Assembly (NCBI GenBank): GCA_011037195.1
Contig: JAAEAF010000122.1
Span: forward strand, 124,001-188,000
Length of the DNA stretch: 64,000 nucleotides
Reading direction: 5' to 3'
From: Triatoma infestans
Lineage: Eukaryota; Arthropoda; Insecta; Hemiptera; Reduviidae
The notes under the pieces were generated by a model. That model did no database searches and was not told the DNA's origin. It was given only the letters and a program-made list of their open reading frames with translations. Position numbers and translations under genes: made by a program. Of this stretch, positions 57,695-64,000 are shown piece after piece; the stretch's first letter is position 1; each line of letters opens with the position of its first letter.

Positions 57695-58500
57695 CTCGCA
57701 CAAATTGCTCTTACTGTGATTAACGCAGTTCTAATTGACTCCAAACTGCCTCTGGTCGGTTTGGAACCATGTTCGATAACCTGCGATTTCACCATATCTT
57801 GGTGGTCAAGATATATTGTATAGACTACAAACTACATACATAAAATACAGGAAGATATGCCATCCTAGCCGTTAACAGATACAGCTGGAGAAGAAAACAG
57901 TCTGAGGGACGACATCACAAACTCCAAATGTCCAGTATGTCCAAAAAGAGATAAGGTTGGTTTAGGTTGCTTGTTTACCAAATTATTTTGGCATACGGTT
58001 TAATCCTGCTTGGTTTAATTTATTTGATACCAAAGGTCTTTTTAAAGAAAGACATGTCTTTTTTAAACATTACATTGTCCTAATTACTTAGTTCATTTAA
58101 CCTCCCAGCATAATATAGTATTTCGAGAACCTTCATATACTCGATGACTTTGTAATCTTCCGACCAAAATCCTTCATTTGTTCCTATAGTTACTTTATTT
58201 GCCGAGATTCAAGAAATTTTGGTCAACATATAGTGTGGCTAGTTTTGTCAATCTTTCAAAGGTGAGACTTGTTACCTCGTCAAGAGTTGATATGGCTTCT
58301 GAATCTTTACTCTTTGAAGTTTATCTGGCAACTGAATGTTATAGGTACTTTTTATTCCATTTCTCCTACCGCTTTACAAGACTTCTAGGCGTGATATTTA
58401 TTTAAAACTATTTTCGAAAAATAATCAGTTTTGGTTTTCTTTAGGCGCTGTGAGAAATTTCAGTGTAACGTATCATTCCACCCTCCTTACCCTTCTGGAG
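57695..58500. other. Noncoding stretch
   Basis: A C-rich CPVC-type peptide near 57920 is discussed under rejected items. No gene supported. Confidence 0.35.
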
Positions 58501-58504
58501 ACAA

Positions 58505-58620
58505 TTAAACATTTAGTAAACATTCCAACTTCAAAGAAAATTGTTCAATTAGAACTGAGAGAATTGAAGCAAGAGAAAGAGGAGTGAGAGTATTTTGTAT
58601 AAGATTTTCTTTTTCTTATT
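58505..58620 (+). repeat. Family A end fragment
   Basis: TTCAAAGAAAATTGTTCAAT then GCAAGAGAAAGAGGAGTGAG and AGTATTTTGTATAAGATTT. Confidence 0.55.
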
Positions 58621-58624
58621 TTCA

Positions 58625-59860
58625 ATTACAAATTTTGCGAGATAACGCAAGTCAAATTCTTGAATTTGTTCTTCAGTTTAGAAAATTGTATAACAAATAC
58701 TGGGATGTAAGAAAGAGAAAGTAATTTATAAATGAACTGGAGAGGAAGCAGATCGAAACTTTAAATTAAGTTTTGAAGAAACTGAAATATTTATATAGAA
58801 ATAAATGAAGCTTCATTTATATGTTACTATAACTAAAAAGCAAAATATTTAGCATTGATATTGGCGAATTTATTAATGAAATGCAAATTTTGTGGTGAAA
58901 ATATGTTGAATTGAAATGAAATGCTTTATATGTAACATGTACTAACAAAAAGAGGAAAGATGCGTGCGAAGTTGACCATATTTTCATCCAGAGTTCCCAC
59001 AACTCATCCCACCAGTCTCTGGAAATATATGCAGCCCCCTCCAGGAATAACCTACTGTCCGCAGGTTTCATATCAAACTTCCCACACAAACACACAATCC
59101 CCACCGCCTACAGGGTTTTGGTTATTATACGCCATATTTGCCATGCTATTCACAAACATACACACAAAAAAAACTCCACATTGCATATGTTCTACTGGTC
59201 CAATTTTCTAATGTGCTTTTCCCCCCCCAGGCAATATCACGAGGGGTGATTGGGTGGAGCTCAATGACTTCTAAACCATCCAACTCATTTTTTCTTTCTC
59301 ACTGCTTTCTTCTGTCTCAACTTCTTTTCCTACTTTTTGTTTTTTTGTTTCTTTTATTTTTACAATTTCCGGCTTTCTGTTGCACACTTGTTTTTTTTAT
59401 TTTGCAGTTCCTACCATTAATATTTTTATGCTGCAACCTTTGGGACAATAAAAAAACATTAGAAACTACCAAAGTTACAGAGTGAGACAATTATTTGTAA
59501 ACTTTGTTCAGTGAGTTAAAATAAAAAATAAATAAAAATGAAAAATACTGTATCCTACTAAGGAAATCTTTATTAGTGTAATGGAACCAATAGCCAGCAA
59601 AATTTGCCACTATTAGCAACTATTAGCAATCGCATCAAGGCGCCACTACCGCGCTCCAAGCATACGTCAAATACGCATTTCACCCTCCATCACGTCTACA
59701 AGATTGTATTTCCGAATGAGCTTCAACCACGACAGCCCATCTCTCACCTCTTGTCTCTTAGCTGTAGAACAAATCGAATATAAGCTGACCATCTGAGGAG
59801 CTTGCAATCAGTCGCCACATCAACTCTGAAGAGTACAGCCAGACAGCATACAAATCTTTT
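58625..59860. other. Noncoding stretch
   Basis: A T-rich tract at 59280-59410 gives spurious hydrophobic ORFs. A C10 run is at about 59221-59230. No gene recognised. Confidence 0.4.
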
Positions 59861-60584
59861 GTCTTTTTTAATTTTTTAATTTATTTGAAAATTTACAACT
59901 GCTAGCACACTAGTGTAACCAGCAACAAGTAAATGAGTTGACTTACAATGACGGGAAAGAAGAAATCACCTTGTGGTAATACTCTATACTTTGCCACTGC
60001 ACACCCTTATAAAAGAACATGAGGCCACTGGCACCTCAATCGTCGAGGAGCGTTTGGAATGAATACTGAGAAAACTTGATGAATTAACGGACGTGATGGG
60101 TGATGATGTGCGAGAAGTGTGTGAAATTTGCGGTAACATATTGGATTAGTTCACTTATAAATGGAATCAGGAGGTCGGAATGGATTGACATGTTAGAAAC
60201 GTAAAAATGAGCGCAAGGTTATGCAATGCATTGGTAGTTTGAATTGTAGGGTTCGGAGACGGTGAATGTTGATATGCTTAGTTGAGCCTCATGACTCGAG
60301 ACCGCAGGTTCAAATTGGTTGTAACAGTAGATTGTGGTGTTTAAAGTTAGTAACTTTTCTTTTACTTCGTTCGTTGTAGTCTTGTATGTGGGTTCCATGT
60401 TTGTCCACGTTTGTCAATAATATAGAGTCCTAGATATTTATCTATATCAAGTAATAAGATGTGGTTCATATAAACATTTTAGTGTGAAAGTTTATTTTGG
60501 CTCTTTTGAACATTCTTCATCCATGCTCTAGGTTGAAAATTACTGTGCTTAGGACACGATCGGTATTTGGGAAAGGATGGCTAT

Positions 60585-60596
60585 ATCAGCTGCGTA
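60585..60596 (-). pseudogene. Mutated catalytic YADD box of the Jockey RT
   Basis: Reads Y-A-A-D instead of the F/Y-A-D-D of active reverse transcriptases. The first of the two catalytic aspartates is replaced by alanine. Confidence 0.75.
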
Positions 60597-60874
60597 AGTA
60601 AAGATAGGAGTGTTCGGATGGGTTGGAAATGAGCAGTATATATTATGAAAAGAAACAAGTAAAAAAAAAAAAAAACAAGGAGTTTACAACACTCACACTG
60701 AAATATCTTTGTGAGAGGTAAGACTTAAAGGAGGAGGTAATAGTTAAGAGGAAGGATGCTCTTGAGGTTTCACAGTAGCCCTTCGTGCCATATCCGATCA
60801 AATGCTTATGCAATATCTAAAAAAAAAAAGCCCCAGAACAATACTGTTTCCTCTCAAGAGAGCAAGCGATGTCT

Positions 60875-61200
60875 TTACAACGCAATGACATTGTTGGACG
60901 ATGGAATGTAGGCTTCAAAATCCGAAATGATGGTTGGAATCCGAATGTCTGAGCCTTTGTAAAGATTGTGAATTCTCTTGAGAATAAGTTTTTCAAAAAT
61001 CTTACCTATCGGAGATAAGAGACTTTTTGGATGGTAGGAAGTAAGGCGATGATGAGCTTTGGAAGGTTTGGATATCATTTTTAGAGGAAAGGAAGTGGTT
61101 CGGAGAACTGAATTATATATTGTTTTATGAAGCACTATTGCTTTCTTTGGGAGATGGGATAGAACTTTAAATGTTATTAAGTCAAAACGATGGCACTTTT
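60875..61200 (-). pseudogene. Jockey reverse transcriptase fragment, longest open segment
   Basis: This is the only part of the Jockey element that stays open for about 100 codons. It spans the region before the first catalytic aspartate: KVLSHLPKKAIVL, then SLLSPIGKIFEKLILKRI, then the F-x-x-S-S-N region (EAYIPSSNNVIAL), where functional copies read FGFRPxxST. The G and R of that motif are lost. The WKxS-I block before ISKPSK is also deleted. Confidence 0.8.
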
Positions 61201-61334
61201 TTGGATGGTAGGTGATTTTTGATGTGAAAAACTTTGAAAGGGCTCCTTGGAGGGGATGAGAGTTGGAGAGGAATATCTAGGTCATTTCAGATAAACATAT
61301 AAGAATAAACATGAGTTGCTTCATCAACATCAAC

Positions 61335-62750
61335 CTTGAAAGGTTCATCTCGCTCACCACCACTAGAACAGAGGCGAGTAATAACTAGTTACATCATTCT
61401 TCAAGCGACTCATAATTCAAAGCTACAATTCTACATTCATCTCGCTGCCCCAACAATCATCTTTTCATTTCACTCTATACACTCCTCTTTCACATTACTC
61501 AGTAAAATCGTTCAAATATAAATTGTGAATTTATTAGTACCACTTCCTGTGTTTTCAATTAAACTATTTTCTCTCATTTATACTATTTTACAAATCACCT
61601 TTATCTCTCCCCTATTACATTAGTTTGCCAAACTATTTGAAGGAAAACTCTTCCGCAACCAGCACGATACAGAAAATGTTTTCTAAGAATTTAACGATTC
61701 CCAAAGCAGGAAGTCTTACATTGATAAACTTATTTCCCATTGGCAACAATGAGTGATTGTAATGATTATTCCTATTTTGGTTAATAATGATGAGATTGAA
61801 CCTTGTCTTAATGGTTAAATTTCACGGTCCGAAACCACCTTTAACCCTCTTACTTTAACCCTATATTAAAACGCCAGACTACAATCAACATCGGTGGCTA
61901 TATTTAAAATAAATGATGTTTATCATCTCCACAACAATCTTCCATGATAACCAGCGACCAGGCACACACATAACAAAGTTCTTGACATAACAAATTATAC
62001 CCATAACCCGTGGTAATTTGTGGTAGCAATCCCCTCCCCCAAACAAAAAAAAAAACATTGAATTGATAAATAACTGTCTAATTCATCGAGTTAAGCAATT
62101 ATAGTGAGATTTATCTGTGTATCTGTTAGAATTTTCTATGTCTGAGACATGACGAAACATGACTTTAGAATAATATACATCTGTTTATATCTAACACTAA
62201 TTTTGTGTGTTTTTCATGGCAAAAGAACCAAAGAATGTAATAATACGGAAGCAACTTTACGAATAGGGAAAGAAGGGAATAATCATGAAATTTAGAAAGT
62301 TCCCCTTAATATTGACTTCCAGGACAAATGGCTAAAGAAAACAACTCTGGTGGGACAATGGCGCAACATTTCTCGCAAATATTTTTCAACTTTGAAATTT
62401 TTTTTAAATTTTATTCTCCTTAAATTGAACTGTTAACAGAACCGTGAAAAATTAAAAATGAAAATTCCAAGTTCTAATTCTGTGTATTATTCGCACAAAC
62501 TGAAACTAAATCTTTAGAAACTTTACGATGCCTAATTTTACCTTATCTTAGAAAAGAATAAAGTGCCACCATGTTACAATGTCCACTTCAATTTTGAATT
62601 TTCAGATATATTTTCTGATTTCTCAGTAAAAAAAAAATAATTCTTTATTTATGGCAACTGAAGGAGAGTTGTAAAAACGCTTTACTCTCGGGATAAATAT
62701 TATATTTTGTCCTTTACAAAATGATATAAAAAGAGGTAAAACATGTATGG
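61335..62750. other. AT-rich noncoding stretch
   Basis: No further LINE sequence is recognised with confidence upstream of the Jockey remnant. No gene recognised. Confidence 0.4.
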
Positions 62751-62754
62751 TGTC

Positions 62755-63030
62755 TAATCTCTAAGAGAACGTTGTCCATTAATTTATCTAAATGTGTCTA
62801 AATCAGACAAATTGTAAACATGCGGTTAAAGTTAAGCAAAATATTTGTATTATGTTAACTGTTAGTTAATTACTCATGAATTAAATCTTTAACTTAGAAT
62901 TTCTACTTTACTAAAATTTGTTTAATTTAATGTTGGCAACACTGTTTTTAACCTTTAATCTCTAGAGATTAAATGTACAATTTTATTCATTGATTTCAGT
63001 GTAATAATTGTCACATGATTCAATTATACT
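62755..63030 (+). repeat. Dispersed repeat B, copy 3
   Basis: AACGTTGTCCATTAATTTAT, AAAGTTAAGCAAAATATTTG, GTTGGCAACACTGTTTTTAA, a 20-bp perfect palindrome (62954-62973) and TGTAATAATTGTCACATGAT align with 38100-38400 and, inverted, 44635-44790. Confidence 0.7.
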
Positions 63031-63034
63031 GCAA

Positions 63035-64000
63035 TTGAAAACATTTTTTTTTTGTAATTTGTCTGTCTTTATGTTTGTGTATTTGAAAAATCAAAAACTC
63101 AAAAGTGACAGATCTTAGCCTTAATTTTCCTTTTGTTTCACACAGAGGATCTAAGAAAAAAAAATCAAAATCTGCCACGCCGAAAATTGCAATTCAATTA
63201 TTATTGTTTAGGTTTTATCAAAATTTTCTGGAAAGCAGGTCTCATAATTTCCTTTATATTTGGACTGCCATCTAAATATTTATAAAGCTTTCATAATTAC
63301 TTGGAATCTTTTGCCAGGAGAATTCGTTGTAATTTAAACACCATCTGTGGGATTTAAGGGAAAACTAAACGTTAGTGAAAAGTTCACTAATATAAGAAAA
63401 TCTGTCAAGATAAATTTGTTACCAGTTATGTTTCGTACACTGGTTACAGCTTAAATATATTGTATAGCTAGAAGTAGTGGCTCTCTCCATATATCGGTGT
63501 GAGCATGTGTGTATGTTTATTTATGTAAATACAGATGAGTACATAGAGCTATGCGTCACAGATGCGTCATCTATATGTTGAAGCCTTTGAGCAGTGTACC
63601 GAGCAGTCGACGCCATTTACCAAAGAGCCCATCCCAAGCCTAGGAACACACTGATATCCTTTTCCCCCACTTGCAGCATTCTACTACTATCTACATTACA
63701 ATTTAATTTACATAAAGCGATTCCATATTCGAGAGAGAGAGGGGAGGGGGAAGAGAAAGAAAGAGGCGAAGAGAGAGAGTTAAGGAAGAGTGAGAGAGTG
63801 AGCGAGACAGACAGACAGAGGGAATTGGCGGGTTATTGTTTTACGATGCTGGTGGAAAGCTAGTAAAGCGATCTCTGTGTAAAATAGAACTAAAACATCT
63901 CTCTTATTCCCCCGTCTCCCACCATCATCCGCACGCCAGTACCAAATTCCTCTCCCCACTCTCCTTCTGGAAAAGACTTCTCCTTAAAGTTTGCAGTACT
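63035..64000. other. Noncoding stretch
   Basis: A GA-rich patch at 63732-63825 produces an E/R-rich ORF. No gene recognised up to the window end. Confidence 0.4.

Larger units (their letters stand above)
59865..61330 (-). mobile_element. Degenerate Jockey-clade LINE (reverse transcriptase and C-terminus)
   Basis: Reading on the minus strand from about 61320, with many frameshifts and stops: FDLITFKVLSHLPKKAI (about 61180-61130), SYHPKSLLSPIGKIFEKLI (about 61030-60975, the SYRPISLLS block), DIA-AFDRIWHEGLL (about 60820-60775, first catalytic Asp region), PNTPIFTYAADIAILSQIP (about 60625-60565, the F/Y-ADD box), DKYLGLYIIDKRGQTWNPHT (about 60440-60385), STKHINIHRLRTLQFK (about 60285-60240) and FIPNAPRRLRCQWPHVLL (about 60065-60010). 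The order and spacing match Jockey proteins from mid-RT to the C-terminus. The 5' ORF and endonuclease are absent. The 3' end may reach the A-rich tract near 59865. Long dead. Confidence 0.85.

Noticed and set aside
57880..57990. Possible piggyBac-type cysteine-rich tail (KCPVCPKRDKVGLGC)
   Set aside because: One C-x-x-C plus a distant C is too little. The frame closes without the further cysteine pairs expected, and no transposase core is nearby.

Overview
This window looks like gene-poor, AT-rich nuclear DNA from an animal, most likely an arthropod. I infer an insect, but the sequence does not fix the species. The evidence is: no long open reading frame anywhere; abundant (CA)n, (TA)n, (GA)n and (AAT)n microsatellites; degenerate Jockey-type and other non-LTR retrotransposons; a broken DUF4817 helix-turn-helix domain, known mainly from insect mobile-element proteins; and tRNA-derived SINE heads. 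I found no convincing host gene, rRNA or functional tRNA gene. Almost every short ORF is chance or lies inside a repeat.

The main structure is one dispersed repeat family, called family A here, with about 30 fragments in both orientations from roughly 6.5 kb to 58.6 kb. The best copy (23910-24860, minus) is 951 bp. A second complete copy (13690-14805, minus) is about the same length once a nested insertion is subtracted. One end carries a perfect 10-bp hairpin (ACTTCCTCTT/AAGAGGAAGT) in a T/A-rich flank. The other carries a GTGTGA...TCACAC hairpin followed by ACTTTCTCTTAC. Between them lie three diverged tandem units of about 280-290 bp, each built on a TTCAGTAAA-CTTCCGG core and a TTTAAAGAAAATCG box. 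I do not recognise the family.

The most interesting signal is a small mobile unit inserted into two separate family A copies. At 13914-14075 it is a single arm flanked by a 12-bp duplication. At 21419-21725 it is an inverted pair of arms flanked by a 14-bp duplication. Each arm holds a hammerhead-ribozyme-like core: CTGATGA, a GGGC/GCCC stem, GAAA, a self-complementary ACCGGT, and flanking CATC/GATG. This suggests a Penelope-like or retrozyme-like non-autonomous element.

Layout. 1-6.5 kb: plain AT-rich DNA, one SINE head (1.9 kb) and one LINE remnant (5.7 kb). 6.5-13.6 kb: mariner-like scrap, repeat D and the first family A copies. 13.7-24.9 kb: dense family A with nested ribozyme-like elements, an A-tailed LINE end (18.5-18.9 kb), the DUF4817 remnant and a hAT-like end. 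25-41 kb: more family A, minisatellites, repeats B and C, a tRNA-like SINE and a LINE remnant (33.3 kb). 41-58.6 kb: repeat D, two LINE 3' remnants, two related SINEs and many family A pieces. 59.9-61.3 kb: a heavily broken Jockey reverse transcriptase on the minus strand. 62.7-63.0 kb: repeat B. The features are layers of nested insertions rather than genes that work together.
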